Below are positions 53,906 to 63,206 of a stretch of 64,000 bases of DNA, one piece after another; position 1 is the first letter of the stretch; every line of letters begins with the position of its first letter. This stretch comes from an uncultured Thermoanaerobaculia bacterium (lineage in GTDB: Bacteria; Acidobacteriota; Thermoanaerobaculia; Multivoradales; Multivoraceae). A program made the position numbers and the translations under genes. A model generated the notes under the pieces. The model made no database searches. It was not told the DNA's origin and was given only the letters and a program-made list of their open reading frames with translations. The stretch lies in contig OX638294.1 in NCBI GenBank assembly GCA_951812325.1, positions 2,334,859 through 2,398,858 of the forward strand, written 5' to 3'.

Positions 53906-54939
53906 GAACGTTGTCCTCCGTCGCGCCGCAGCGCGCCGACGAACTCCGCGACCAGCCGGTCGGCGAGGTCGTAAGGGTCCACGGTTCGCGGCCCGGCGCC
54001 TGCGGGCGCCCGATTCTGCTGTGATTCCGGCGCCCCGTCCAGAGCCCCCGTCCGGTCCGTGTCCCGAGGCGAGGCCAGGGTATCGGCCGCGACCGCGCGC
54101 ATGGCGAGCCGGAGGACCGAGTTGCGGTAGAGATCGAGCACGCGGCGACGGAAACGGGCCGACCGTCGGGCAGCGATGTCGCCCCGGGCGTTCAGCCCTT
54201 CAAAGCACCCGGTTACCGCATCGAGCAGTTCCACCGCCCCTTCGCCCGCGCGCGCGACGGTCGACACGACCGGCGGCCGTTCGGCGCCAGCGCCGCGGCC
54301 CGGCCCGACGGCGTCTTCGATCGCACGGCGCGCCGCGCCGGCGCCCGGGAGGTCGCTCTTGTTGACGACGAAGACATCGGCGATCTCCATCATGCCGCTC
54401 TTGATTGCCTGTACACCGTCGCCCAGACCGGGCGCGGTGACGAGCACGACGAGGTCCGAGTTGCGGCGGATCTGCGTCTGGGCCTGGCCCGCGCCCACCG
54501 TCTCCACGAGAAGCCACGGAAAACCCGCCGCGTCGAGGAGGTCCGCGGCAGCGGCGGCGGCCCGCGCCAGGCCGCCGGAAGCGCCTCGCGAGGCCATCGA
54601 TCGGATGAACACGCCCGGATCCGTCTCCAGGTCGGACATGCGAACCCGGTCTCCGAGCACCGCGCCGCCGGTCAGCGGGCTGGTGGGATCGAAGGCGAGT
54701 ACCGCCACCGGCTCGCCCCGACTTCGGAACTCGCGGGCCAGTGCCGCGGTCAGCGTGCTCTTGCCCACCCCGGGCGGACCCGTCAGGCCAACCGTCACCG
54801 CCCGGCCCGCACGCGGAAACGCGACCCTCGCCCAGGCGCCCTCGGCCCCGGTCTCGATGGCGGTCAGGGCCCGCGCCAGACGCCGGGTCTGACGCCAGGG
54901 ATCCGGTCCGTCGAGCCACACCGCGGCCGAAGTCATCAT
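53902..54939 (-). CDS. meaB: MeaB/ArgK-type GTPase chaperone of methylmalonyl-CoA mutase
   Basis: A 345-residue P-loop GTPase. Walker A is GLTGPPGVGKSTLTAAL (about 52-68), switch regions follow (VRMSDLETDPGVFIRSMASRGASGGLA), Walker B is WLLVETVGAGQAQTQI, and the base-recognition motif is VNKSDLPG. MeaB loads and guards adenosylcobalamin on the mutase. Its neighbour mce acts in the same pathway. The C-terminal dimerisation part is long and Arg/Pro-rich. The start may be either of two adjacent ATG codons (54939 or 54936). Confidence 0.95.
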   Translation of the reverse strand: MMTSAAVWLDGPDPWRQTRRLARALTAIETGAEGAWARVAFPRAGRAVTVGLTGPPGVGKSTLTAALAREFRSRGEPVAVLAFDPTSPLTGGAVLGDRVRMSDLETDPGVFIRSMASRGASGGLARAAAAAADLLDAAGFPWLLVETVGAGQAQTQIRRNSDLVVLVTAPGLGDGVQAIKSGMMEIADVFVVNKSDLPGAGAARRAIEDAVGPGRGAGAERPPVVSTVARAGEGAVELLDAVTGCFEGLNARGDIAARRSARFRRRVLDLYRNSVLRLAMRAVAADTLASPRDTDRTGALDGAPESQQNRAPAGAGPRTVDPYDLADRLVAEFVGALRRDGGQRS

Positions 54940-55018
54940 GACCGAACTGCCTGAACGGGCAGAACCACCGGTACCCGGGCGCCAGCAACCCGCGCCTGGT
55001 CTCCTGCACGGACCGCGG

Positions 55019-56875
55019 TCACGATCCCGGCGCCGATCCAGGGCGTCCGATGTCGACCGCTCCGTAGTAGTGCCAGAGAATCTCGCGGTAGCCCAGACCG
55101 CGTTGCGCCATCAGGTAGGCGCCGATCTGACACATGCCGACGCCGTGACCCCGGCCACTGCCCTCGAAGCGCCAGCCCGCGACCTCGCCGGCGCCGGTTT
55201 CGGGAGTCATCCGGACCAGGTTCTCCGGCAGGTCGAGAAGCCAGCGGATGGCCAGGCCGTCCACCTCGACAGATCGGCGCTCGCCGACCAGCTCGAGTCG
55301 GAAGACCCGGCCCGAACCCCCCCGCCCGAGCACTCTCAGCGAAACCAGAGCCAGCCCGGGGAAGCTCTTCTCGACCGCCTCCCGCAGCGAGCTCCGGGAT
55401 CGCCACAGCGACCACGGCACAGCCCGGGGCTGGCCTCCACGGGCAGGTGTCTCGTGGACCACGAGGGCCGCGCGCCCGCCGATGAGGTAGGCCCGGACCC
55501 GATCCCCGGGCGCCGCGGCAAGCGCCCCGACCGGAACGCCCAGGTTCGTCGGAGACCCTCCGGGCGGCGCTTCGGTGGTCATCAGGTCGGCCTCGGGCGC
55601 CAGCGGAACCGACAGCCTCACGCCGTCTCTGCGCAGGTGCAGCAAGCGGCCGTCGAGCTGTCCCAGGTTCCCCGCCACGACCTGCAGAGCCCCCCTGGAT
55701 CGGGCCCGGTCCAGGCGCTCGGCGCGCCGCCGCTCCCGCACTCCGGTCAGGCCGAGCGCCTCCAGCAGGTGCTGCTCCGGCGTGCCCCCGGCTGCGCCGA
55801 CCAGCGGCACGACACCGCCCTCGACACACAGGGCGCCGGTCGGACCGTCTCCGGCCAAACGCGGGAAGACACGGTCCACGAGTTCGGTCCGGCCGCCGCA
55901 ACTCGCCGTATAGAGGGCCTCGATCGGCCCGCCGGACGCGACCAGAATCTCTCCGCTCGTCGCGGCCACCGCCGCGTCCGAGCGCGGATGCTCCGCCTCC
56001 AGTCCCCCATACACCTGGCACAGCGGCGTGGCGCAGATGTCGTAGCCCTCGTCGTCCCACTCGCCGCGATGCCGGACCGCGTAGGTACGCGCGGCCACCG
56101 CCTGCGCCTTCGTCGCTTCGAGCTCCGGGTAGAGATCCGGTCCCAGCTCGACTGGCACCACGGCGCGCACATAGTCCTCGAGCGGAGCGGCGTTCACGAC
56201 GTTGAGGCGCGCGCGGTCGTTCACGAACAGTTCGAGAGCGCCCCGGTAGCGGCGGCCGAGAATGTCCACGACCGCCCCTTCCGACGCGAGCCGAAGCCGC
56301 CTGCCGACAATCCGACCGATGCCCTCGACCACGAAACCGGGATCCTCCAGCACCGCGCCCTCGACCGCGATCCAGACGTCATCAAACCCTTCGACGCGGA
56401 GTCGGCCCCGGGCTTCCTCGGCCCGCTCGCGGTCGCCGTAGCGGCCCACACGGACGCGATACAGGCCGGTCGCCGCATCGAGAACCGAATCCGCCTCCTG
56501 GGCGAGCGACTCGGCGAGACGGACCGCGAGCCTCTCCGCCTGCCACCGATCCCGGAGGGCCGCCACCTGGAGCCGATGCACTCCCGGACTCGCCCTGCCC
56601 GGCGCCGGTCGCACGCTGAAACGCCCGTCCACCTCGTGCCGCGCGCCGTCCTCGGCCGCCAGCCAGGAACGGGACTCGCAGCACGAGACGTCCAGAAGGT
56701 CGAGGTCCGTCGCCAGTCCCACGCGGATCTCGGCCGGCAGCACGGTCGGCGCGGAAGCCGGAACCGGGCCGGGGACGGGAACCGGCCGCGTCGCGGCCAA
56801 CAGCAGGCAGGCGGTCGCGGCCAACCCCGCCACCGCGATCCACCGTCCTGCGACCCCTCGAATCCGTTCTCCCAT
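55019..56875 (-). CDS. SpoIID/LytB-domain protein with SPOR-like repeat
   Basis: A 618-residue exported protein. The N-terminus has a membrane/signal helix (IAVAGLAATACLLLAA). Residues about 95-170 look like a SPOR domain (HRLQVAALRDRWQAERLAVRLAES... YRVRVGRYGDRERAEEARGRL). The SpoIID region follows: VNAAPLEDYVRAVVPVELGPDLYPELEATKAQAVAARTYA and the typical ending GRGHGVGMCQIGAYLMAQRGLGYREILWHYYG (about 575-605). Such proteins cleave or remodel denuded peptidoglycan glycan strands; SPOR binds the same glycans. A sporulation role is unlikely. A large middle insertion (about 340-520) sits inside the SpoIID fold. Confidence 0.85.
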   Translation of the reverse strand: MGERIRGVAGRWIAVAGLAATACLLLAATRPVPVPGPVPASAPTVLPAEIRVGLATDLDLLDVSCCESRSWLAAEDGARHEVDGRFSVRPAPGRASPGVHRLQVAALRDRWQAERLAVRLAESLAQEADSVLDAATGLYRVRVGRYGDRERAEEARGRLRVEGFDDVWIAVEGAVLEDPGFVVEGIGRIVGRRLRLASEGAVVDILGRRYRGALELFVNDRARLNVVNAAPLEDYVRAVVPVELGPDLYPELEATKAQAVAARTYAVRHRGEWDDEGYDICATPLCQVYGGLEAEHPRSDAAVAATSGEILVASGGPIEALYTASCGGRTELVDRVFPRLAGDGPTGALCVEGGVVPLVGAAGGTPEQHLLEALGLTGVRERRRAERLDRARSRGALQVVAGNLGQLDGRLLHLRRDGVRLSVPLAPEADLMTTEAPPGGSPTNLGVPVGALAAAPGDRVRAYLIGGRAALVVHETPARGGQPRAVPWSLWRSRSSLREAVEKSFPGLALVSLRVLGRGGSGRVFRLELVGERRSVEVDGLAIRWLLDLPENLVRMTPETGAGEVAGWRFEGSGRGHGVGMCQIGAYLMAQRGLGYREILWHYYGAVDIGRPGSAPGS

Positions 56876-56893
56876 GCTGCTGGCAGAGGCCCG

Positions 56894-57643
56894 CTAACGG
56901 TGCTGGTAGGCTTGGAGTTCGTGCCGGTAGTCGCCAACGGCGTCGATCGAAATCGGCTTCGCCATCTGGTGGAGACGGCTGACCAGGCTCGCCGGGACGC
57001 GGCCGGCGAGCATCCGATCGGCAGGGATGTCCGCTCCGTCTTCTCCGGTGTTCAGGTAGTAGTTGCTGGTGAAGAGGGTCGGTCGCCTGGCCATGTAGCG
57101 GCTGTTGATCAACAGATACAGCGTGTCCGAGACGAAGGGGGTCGGCCGCCTCGCGCCAAGCTCGTCGACCACCAGCACATCCGCCTCCTGCAGCGGTCGC
57201 AGCAGATCGGCCTGGCTCAACTCGACGCCTTGCTGGAACGTGGCCTGGATTTCCGCGACCAGGCTCGTGAAGTCCACGAAGCGGCCCCATACACCGTACT
57301 GCTCGACGAGCTCGCAGAGCACCGCGACCGCCAGGTGCGTCTTGCCGCGGCCGCTGGGGCCGACGAACACGAGGCCCGTCTCGCGCAGCGATCCATCCCG
57401 TTCGAGGAAGTCCTCGATGTACCGGTCGCAGTTGCGGCGCGCTTCGAGCAGTTGATCACTGACGTCACCGGCGAGACGGAAGTTGCTCAAACGGCAGTCC
57501 GCGTACTTCGGCGGAATCCCGAGAGCGTCCCGCCGGCGGCTGCGAACCCGCGCCTGGTAGCAGCTGCAACGACGCGCCCGGTTCGTCACCAGATCGACGA
57601 TCCAGCCGCGATCCCGGCAGAACTCGCAACCCCGCTCGTTCAA
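56894..57643 (-). CDS. DnaC/DnaI-like helicase-loader ATPase
   Basis: A 249-residue AAA+ protein. The N-terminus has a Cys cluster (CEFCRDRGW... RRCSCYQ), like the zinc domain of DnaC/DnaI. Walker A is FVGPSGRGKTHLAVAVL (about 93-109), Walker B is ADVLVVDELGARRP (about 154-167), and the sensor is LFTSNYYLN. An Arg finger-like RVPASLVSRLHQMAKPI follows. It loads replicative helicase or plays a related role. TTG start overlapping the hspR stop (TTGA). Confidence 0.85.
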   Translation of the reverse strand: MNERGCEFCRDRGWIVDLVTNRARRCSCYQARVRSRRRDALGIPPKYADCRLSNFRLAGDVSDQLLEARRNCDRYIEDFLERDGSLRETGLVFVGPSGRGKTHLAVAVLCELVEQYGVWGRFVDFTSLVAEIQATFQQGVELSQADLLRPLQEADVLVVDELGARRPTPFVSDTLYLLINSRYMARRPTLFTSNYYLNTGEDGADIPADRMLAGRVPASLVSRLHQMAKPISIDAVGDYRHELQAYQHR

Positions 57644-58071
57644 TCCTCCTCCTCGACCTTGACCAGGGCGCCGCTCCGCACCCAGACCAGCGCGTGACGC
57701 CGCCGTACCCCGCGGCGGCGGTCCGAGACATCGCGCTCCACGATCTCCAGCAGCCGGTCGCGCTCCGCCTCCAGCCGCGCCAGCCGCTCCTGAAGAGCGA
57801 GAATGACCTCGACGCCCGCGAGGTTGACCCCCATGTCGCGCGTCAAGGTCAGAATCGACTCGAGGCGGTGCAGGGCGTCGTCGTCGTAGAGCCTCGTGTT
57901 GCCGTCGCTTCGCTGCGGCTGGAGCAGCCCTTCCCGCTCGTAGAGGCGAAGGGTCTGCGGATGGATGTCGTAGCGTTCCGCCACCTTGCTGATCATCACG
58001 TAGCGACCGCCCCCCACGCGCCGGCGGCGGGGACCGGGGCGGCGCGACCGCGATGATCGGGACGAAACCAT
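57640..58071 (-). CDS. hspR: MerR-family heat-shock regulator (HspR-like)
   Basis: A 143-residue protein with a MerR helix-turn-helix: MISKVAERYDIHPQTLRLYEREGLLQPQRSDGNTRLYDDDALHRLESILTLTRDMGVNLAGVEVIL (about 26-92). HPQTLRLYEREGLL plus the early placement after dnaK is the HspR pattern. HspR represses dnaK operons by binding HAIR inverted repeats with DnaK as co-repressor. It lies 46 bp downstream of dnaK. The N-terminal 25 residues are Arg-rich and may be an artefact of an upstream start. I found no HAIR site near the dnaK promoter. Confidence 0.85.
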   Translation of the reverse strand: MVSSRSSRSRRPGPRRRRVGGGRYVMISKVAERYDIHPQTLRLYEREGLLQPQRSDGNTRLYDDDALHRLESILTLTRDMGVNLAGVEVILALQERLARLEAERDRLLEIVERDVSDRRRGVRRRHALVWVRSGALVKVEEED

Positions 58072-58117
58072 GGCGACAGATTAGCGGCTCCAGGAGTCTG
58101 CGACAGGTCTGGCGGCG

Positions 58118-60058
58118 CTAGTTCTTCTTCCCGTTCCCGGACGAGTCGTCCACATCGACGAAGTCGGCGTCGATCACGTCGTCATCGCCGCCGCGGGCAG
58201 CCTGACCCCGGGGGCCGGCGCCGGCGCCGGTTCCGGGCGCGCCATCCGGCGGCTCCTGGGTGCTCGTCTGCTCGTAGATGACCTGGGCGAGCTTGTGCGA
58301 AGCCTGGGTCAACCCGGCCGAGGCGGTCGCCATCGCCGCCGCGTCCTCCGCCTCCATGCTCTTCTTCGCTTCCTCGATGGCCGATTCGATCTCGCCCACG
58401 TCCCCCTCGGACAGCTTGTCCCTGTGCTCGGACAGGTTCTTCTCCGTGCCGTAGACCAGGGAATCGAGCTGGTTCCGGGCGTCGATCACCTCGCGGCGCT
58501 GCTTGTCCTCGTCGCTGTGCGCCTGGGCATCAGCAACCATCCGCTCGATCTCGTCCTTGTCGATGCCGCCGGAACCCGTGATCGTGATCTTCTGTTCCTT
58601 GCCCGTGCCCTTGTCTTTGGCCGAGACGTTCGCGATGCCGTTCGCATCGATGTCGAACGTGACCTCGATCTGCGGCAGGCCCCGCGGCGCCGGCGGAATG
58701 CCCACCAGGTGGAAGCGCCCCAGGGTCCGGTTGTGGCCCGCCATTTCCCGCTCGCCCTGCAGCACGTGGACTTCCACCGAGGTCTGGTTGTCGCCGGCGG
58801 TCGAGAAGGTCTCGCTCTTGCGCGTGGGAATCGTCGTGTTGCGGTCGATCAGCTTGGTGAAGACGCCGCCCAGCGTCTCGATGCCGAGCGACAGCGGCGT
58901 GACGTCCAGCAGCAGAACATCCGTGACGTCTCCCGCCAGCACGCCGCCCTGAATCGCAGCGCCGATCGCCACGACCTCGTCCGGATTCACGCCGCGGTGC
59001 GGCTCGCGACCGAAGAACTCCCTGACCGCGGTCTGCACCGCGGGCATCCGGGTCTGGCCGCCGACCATCACGACTTCCTCGATGTCGCTGGCGGCAAGAC
59101 CGGCGTCCTTGAGCGCCTGCCGACAGGGCTTGAGCGTACTCCGGATCAGGTCCTCCGTGAGCTGCTCCAGCTTGCTGCGCGACAGCTTCACGTTCAGGTG
59201 CTTGGGCCCTGAGGCGTCGGCGGTGACGAAGGGCAGGTTGATCTCTGTCTCCTGCACGCCGGAGAGCTCGATCTTCGCCTTCTCGCCGGCTTCCTTGAGG
59301 CGTTGCAGGGCCATCGGGTCCTGACCCAGGTCGATGCCCTGTTCCTTCCTGAACTCGGCCAGCAGCCAGTCGATGATCCGCTGATCGACGTTGTCGCCGC
59401 CGAGGTGGGTGTCGCCGTTCGTCGACTTCACCTCGACCACACCCTCGCCGACTTCCAGGATCGAAATGTCGAAGGTGCCGCCGCCGAAGTCGTACACGGC
59501 GATCGTCCGGTCTCCCTCCTTGTCCAGGCCGTAGGCGAGCGCCGCGGCGGTGGGCTCATTGACCAGCCGCTCGACGGTCAGACCGGCGATCTGGCCGGCG
59601 TCGCGGGTCGCCTGACGCTGGGCATCGTTGAAATAGGCCGGCACGGTGATCACCGCCCGGTCGACCGCACCGCCCACGTAGTCCTCCGCCGCCTGCTTCA
59701 GCTTCTGCAGCACCATGGCCGAGATCTGCGGCGGCGTGTAGTTCTTGCCTGCCGCCTCGATCCGGACGTCGTCGCCCGAACTGGCCACCGAATAGGGCAC
59801 CATCTTCTGCTCCTGCGAGACCTCGCCCAGGCGTCGGCCCATGAAGCGTTTGATCGAGAAGATCGTGTTCTGCGGATTGGTCACCGCCTGTCGCTTGGCC
59901 ACCTGACCGACCAGGCGCTCACCCTTGTCCGTGAACGCGACGATCGACGGCGTCGTCCGGCTTCCTTCCGAGTTCGGGATCACCTTCGGGTCCGAACCCT
60001 CCATCATGGCGACGACGCTGTTGGTCGTCCCCAGGTCGATTCCAATGATCTTGCTCAA
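58118..60058 (-). CDS. dnaK: Molecular chaperone DnaK (Hsp70)
   Basis: A 646-residue Hsp70. I favour the TTG at 60058, which gives the usual opening [21 protein letters not shown] and has GGAGA eight bases upstream. A longer ATG start at 60124 adds 22 low-similarity residues. Other marks are [39 protein letters not shown] and the substrate-binding region [23 protein letters not shown]. The tail [14 protein letters not shown] matches the DnaK C-terminus. It folds proteins with ATP. The usual co-chaperone genes grpE and dnaJ are not next to it; only hspR follows. Confidence 0.97.
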   Translation of the reverse strand: MSKIIGIDLGTTNSVVAMMEGSDPKVIPNSEGSRTTPSIVAFTDKGERLVGQVAKRQAVTNPQNTIFSIKRFMGRRLGEVSQEQKMVPYSVASSGDDVRIEAAGKNYTPPQISAMVLQKLKQAAEDYVGGAVDRAVITVPAYFNDAQRQATRDAGQIAGLTVERLVNEPTAAALAYGLDKEGDRTIAVYDFGGGTFDISILEVGEGVVEVKSTNGDTHLGGDNVDQRIIDWLLAEFRKEQGIDLGQDPMALQRLKEAGEKAKIELSGVQETEINLPFVTADASGPKHLNVKLSRSKLEQLTEDLIRSTLKPCRQALKDAGLAASDIEEVVMVGGQTRMPAVQTAVREFFGREPHRGVNPDEVVAIGAAIQGGVLAGDVTDVLLLDVTPLSLGIETLGGVFTKLIDRNTTIPTRKSETFSTAGDNQTSVEVHVLQGEREMAGHNRTLGRFHLVGIPPAPRGLPQIEVTFDIDANGIANVSAKDKGTGKEQKITITGSGGIDKDEIERMVADAQAHSDEDKQRREVIDARNQLDSLVYGTEKNLSEHRDKLSEGDVGEIESAIEEAKKSMEAEDAAAMATASAGLTQASHKLAQVIYEQTSTQEPPDGAPGTGAGAGPRGQAARGGDDDVIDADFVDVDDSSGNGKKN

Positions 60059-60174
60059 GTCCTCATCTCCTGCTCGCCCGCGCCGAGGGCGCGGACCGGT
60101 GTTGCTCGTGTCCTGGTTCGCCAAGGCGCCGATCCGGGCATCTGAAAGCCGGAATCCGCCCCAGCGCGCGGAAC

Positions 60175-60203
60175 ACCCTAAGACCTAAGCGTTCCCATGT
60201 CAA
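60175..60203 (-). promoter_or_regulatory. Promoter of dnaK
   Basis: On the minus strand TTGACA (60203-60198) and TAGGGT (60180-60175) are 17 bp apart, about 120 bp before the TTG start. It is a good -35 with a fair -10, typical of a housekeeping sigma factor. No HAIR palindrome (CTTGAGT-N7-ACTCAAG) overlaps it. Confidence 0.6.
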
Positions 60204-60240
60204 GTCCAGGGCAGCAGGAATCTGCCAGCCATTCGCTCAT

Positions 60241-60275
60241 GTTCCAGCAGATGTCCGTTCCTCGGGACCTGGAAC
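60241..60275. promoter_or_regulatory. Inverted repeat upstream of the dnaK promoter
   Basis: GTTCCAG (60241-60247) and CTGGAAC (60269-60275) are perfect arms with a smaller nested GTCC/GGAC pair. It could terminate the DUF1844 transcript or act as a regulatory site for dnaK. There is no T-run. Confidence 0.4.
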
Positions 60276-60337
60276 GGCGGGTATGACGCGCCGGGCGATG
60301 GCCAGCAGGGTCAAGGGCGAGGACTGCGCGCCGGTCG

Positions 60338-61003
60338 TCAGGGCCGGTTCTTCTCGACGTAGCGCATGCGGAGTCGAGCAAGCAGATTCTCGAGCACCGC
60401 GCTCTCTTCGGCGCTCAGGTTGCCCCGCGTCTTCTCGTCCAGCACTCCGAGCAGGTCGATCTGCAGCCGCGCCCGGGGGAGGTCCTCGGCACTCTGTCCA
60501 TCCGGGAGCTGCGCGTCGCCGAGCAGGAAGGCGATCGGCTCGGCCAGCATGGCGACCAGATCGAAGAACCCCGGGCCCGGCCGTGAGCCCCCCGCCGGCG
60601 ACTCGTACCCGCCCGCCTCGCCGTGGCTCGGGCGTCGGGCCGTGGGCCGTTTGCGGCGCGGCCGGACAGGGGCCTCCCGGGCCACCGGATCCGCGGCCAC
60701 CGACCCGGTCGGGGCCTCAGCCGGCGACCCGTGCCCGCCGGCCTCGCCGTGGCTCGGATGCCGTGCCGCGGAGGGTCCGCGGCGCGGCGGGTCCGAGCCC
60801 GCGAGGCGGGAGCGCAGGCGCTCTTCCAACGCCGCCGGATCGCCGTCGGCCGGGGCCGCGGGCGCCGCGGGCGCCGATCCGACCGGTTCCTCGGCCGACG
60901 CGGATGTCGCTGGACGGGCGGCTTCCTTCTGCCGCTCGAGAAACCGGTACTCTTCGCGCAACTCGCCGTCGTCCGTGAACATCCTCCTGTCGGTGACCTT
61001 CAC
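60338..61003 (-). CDS. DUF1844-domain protein with low-complexity linker
   Basis: A 221-residue protein of a small family of unknown function. The GTG at 61003 follows GGAGGAGG and opens VKVTDRRMFTDDGELREEYRFLE, the usual DUF1844 start. The conserved C-terminal part (about 130-221) reads FFDLVAMLAEPIAFLLGDAQLPDGQ... ARLQIDLLGVLDEKTRGNLSAEESAVLENLLARLRMRYVE. Between them is a Pro/Ala/Gly linker containing a repeated PSHGEAGG block 42 codons apart (around 60620 and 60746). The linker is longer than usual for the family. Divergent from mazG, 22 bp away. Confidence 0.85.
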   Translation of the reverse strand: MKVTDRRMFTDDGELREEYRFLERQKEAARPATSASAEEPVGSAPAAPAAPADGDPAALEERLRSRLAGSDPPRRGPSAARHPSHGEAGGHGSPAEAPTGSVAADPVAREAPVRPRRKRPTARRPSHGEAGGYESPAGGSRPGPGFFDLVAMLAEPIAFLLGDAQLPDGQSAEDLPRARLQIDLLGVLDEKTRGNLSAEESAVLENLLARLRMRYVEKNRP

Positions 61004-61025
61004 ACGCGACCTCCTCCAACGAAGA

Positions 61026-61934
61026 ATGCGCGATCGTAACAGAGCGGACAGCGCTGCGGACCCCTCGTCGCTGGCTCCGATCGCCACGTTGATCGACCGC
61101 CTGCGCGTCGGCTGCCCCTGGGACCGCGAGCTGTCTCTCGCGGACCTGCGGGCCTACCTGATCGAGGAAGCCCACGAACTCGCGGCCGCGATCGACGAAC
61201 GGGACCCGGCGGCGATCAGTGAGGAGTTGGGCGATCTGCTCTTCGAGGCGGTCTACGTCGCCCGTCTCGCCAGCGACGAGCTGTCGGACATCCCCCTCGG
61301 CGATGCGATCCGGGCCGTGATCGAGAAGATGGTGGCCCGTCACCCGCACGTCTTCGGCGACGAGGAGGCCGAGTCGGCGGCCCAGGTGGCGGCGCGCTGG
61401 GAGCAGCGCAAGAGGGGCCGCGCCGGACGTTCCGCGCTGCACGGAGTGCCCGCCTCCCTGCCGGCGCTGGTCGGCGCCTACCGGCTCGGACAGAAGGCGG
61501 CCGGCATCGGCTTCGACTGGGACGGCCCGGCAGCCGTGCGCGCCAAGGTGTCCGAGGAGCTGGCGGAGCTCGACCGCGAGACGACCCGCCGGTGCGCGCC
61601 GCCTTCGCCGCCCGAAACGGCGGTGTCCGAGGAACCGGCGGAGCTCGACCGCGAGACGGCAGGGAACGCAACGGACGCCGTGCCGGGAGCGACCTCGCGG
61701 ATCGAGGAAGAGTTGGGCGACGTGCTCTTTGCGGTCGCCAACTTGGCCCGTCACCTGGGCGTGGATCCGGAACGCGCCCTGGCCTCGGCGAACCGGAAGT
61801 TCCGGCGGCGCTTCACCGAGGTCGAAGCGGAGTTCGACAGGGAGCTCGAAGCGGGCACGGCGGGCACAACGGACGATGCGCGCCGGCAACGGCTGGAGTT
61901 GCTCTGGGAGAGAGCCAAGCGGAACGAAGACTGA
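61026..61934 (+). CDS. mazG: MazG nucleotide pyrophosphohydrolase
   Basis: A 302-residue house-cleaning NTP pyrophosphohydrolase with tandem MazG domains. The first has RVGCPWDRELSLADLRAYLIEEAHELAAAI and ISEELGDLLFEAVYVARLA, with the metal-binding EExxE and ExxD motifs. The second has VSEELAELDRET and RIEEELGDVLFAVANLARHLGVDPERAL. Between them (about residues 175-215) the VSEELAELDRET segment is duplicated (61550-61583 and 61626-61659), giving an insertion not usual for MazG. It hydrolyses non-canonical NTPs and, in some bacteria, lowers ppGpp. Confidence 0.92.
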   Translation: MRDRNRADSAADPSSLAPIATLIDRLRVGCPWDRELSLADLRAYLIEEAHELAAAIDERDPAAISEELGDLLFEAVYVARLASDELSDIPLGDAIRAVIEKMVARHPHVFGDEEAESAAQVAARWEQRKRGRAGRSALHGVPASLPALVGAYRLGQKAAGIGFDWDGPAAVRAKVSEELAELDRETTRRCAPPSPPETAVSEEPAELDRETAGNATDAVPGATSRIEEELGDVLFAVANLARHLGVDPERALASANRKFRRRFTEVEAEFDRELEAGTAGTTDDARRQRLELLWERAKRNED

Positions 61935-61970
61935 GCGTCGCGCCTGTGCGACGGCCGGCTCGGCGGCCGC

Positions 61971-63200
61971 CTACAGGGCGGCCGACTCCGCGGGATCTTC
62001 CAGGATCCTCTCGAGCGCACCCTCGAGCACCGGATCCGACCCGTCCTCCGGATCCGCGAAGAAGAGGGCTCCGAGACGATTCTCGCGGTCGATGCGAATC
62101 CTCTGGTTCAGCCGCTCGCCCTCGGGATCGGTGTAGAAGGCCGAGGTCAACTCCAGCACGCCAGCCCCGTTCGGCAGCTCGATCTGCTCCACCTCTCCGG
62201 CGTAGCCGAAGGTCGGCTCGCCGTAGAGTTCCGCGCCCTTCGCCTTCTGCAAGACGGCGGTCAGAACTTCGGACGCGCCTTGGGAACTCCGGTCCACCAG
62301 CACCGCGAAGTCACCCGGGAACAGGCCGCCCGCGCCCTCGAAGCTACTGAGTTCGCGGTCCTCGCGGTCGAGCAGGCTGCCCAGTTCCCCCTCCGCGAAC
62401 CGGGCCGCAACCGCGTAGGCGCCTGCCGCCGAACCTCCCGCCACGCCGCGCAGATCGATCAGCAGGGTCTCGCCCGTGTAGCCCGCGAGCGCCTCGGCAA
62501 CCAAGGCCGCCGTCCCGGCGTCGAAACTCGGGATCGTGAGCACGCCGACGCCGCGAATCTCCTCGAACTGCGGCGGCAGCGGGTCGTGTTCGGCCAGCAC
62601 CAGCCCGATCTCGATCGGGTCCGGCTCTCTGGACCTGACGATCTCCAGGCGCACCCTGGAACCGATCGGGCCTGCCAGCTGCCGGCGCACCTCCCACAGC
62701 GGCATTTCGCGGGACGACCGCCCGTTGATCATGGACACGATGTCGCCCTGCTCCAGGCCCGCCAGGGCTGCCGGGCTGCCGCGGTCCACGCCGGCCACGT
62801 ATGCCGTCCCGCGCTCCTTCAGGACCAGCAGGCCGCTGTGGCGGCGGCCGATCTCCCGCGCGGCCCGGTACGAGTCGACCTCGCTCGCCGGCACGTAGAC
62901 CGAGAACGGATCCAGCGCGTCCGTCACGCCGTCCAACGCCCCCGCCATCAGGCCGCGGCCGTCGACCTGCTCGACGTACGAACCGCGAATCAGCCGCAGG
63001 ACCTCCTCCCACAGGGTGATGTACTTGTAGATTGAGTCGGCGCCGGGCTCATCGTCGCTGGCGCCCAGCCACGCGCCGCTGGCCAGGCCCAGCACGAAGA
63101 GCAGCGAGACGCCGACGAAGAGCAGCCTGCCGCCGACCGTCTCGGTCCGGCGCACCGGGAGAGGCCGGTCCTGCTCGCGTTCCTGCCTGAATCCGATCAC
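61971..63200 (-). CDS. S41-family peptidase homologue lacking the catalytic lysine
   Basis: A 409-residue CtpA-like protein anchored by an N-terminal helix (LLFVGVSLLFVLGLASGAWLG). It has the cap region, a PDZ domain (about 115-200: LLVLKERGTAYVAGVDRGSPAALAGLEQGDIVSMINGR), and the S41 core: TLLIDLRGVAGGSAAGAYAVAARFAEG, then LVDRSSQGASEVLTAVLQKAKG with the Ser region. The motif that normally reads TFGKG, carrying the catalytic Lys, reads TFGYAG here. It may therefore be an inactive pseudoprotease or use a different base. It lies just downstream of the STAS/RsbW pair in the minus direction. Confidence 0.85.
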   Translation of the reverse strand: MIGFRQEREQDRPLPVRRTETVGGRLLFVGVSLLFVLGLASGAWLGASDDEPGADSIYKYITLWEEVLRLIRGSYVEQVDGRGLMAGALDGVTDALDPFSVYVPASEVDSYRAAREIGRRHSGLLVLKERGTAYVAGVDRGSPAALAGLEQGDIVSMINGRSSREMPLWEVRRQLAGPIGSRVRLEIVRSREPDPIEIGLVLAEHDPLPPQFEEIRGVGVLTIPSFDAGTAALVAEALAGYTGETLLIDLRGVAGGSAAGAYAVAARFAEGELGSLLDREDRELSSFEGAGGLFPGDFAVLVDRSSQGASEVLTAVLQKAKGAELYGEPTFGYAGEVEQIELPNGAGVLELTSAFYTDPEGERLNQRIRIDRENRLGALFFADPEDGSDPVLEGALERILEDPAESAAL

Positions 63201-63206
63201 GGCTCG

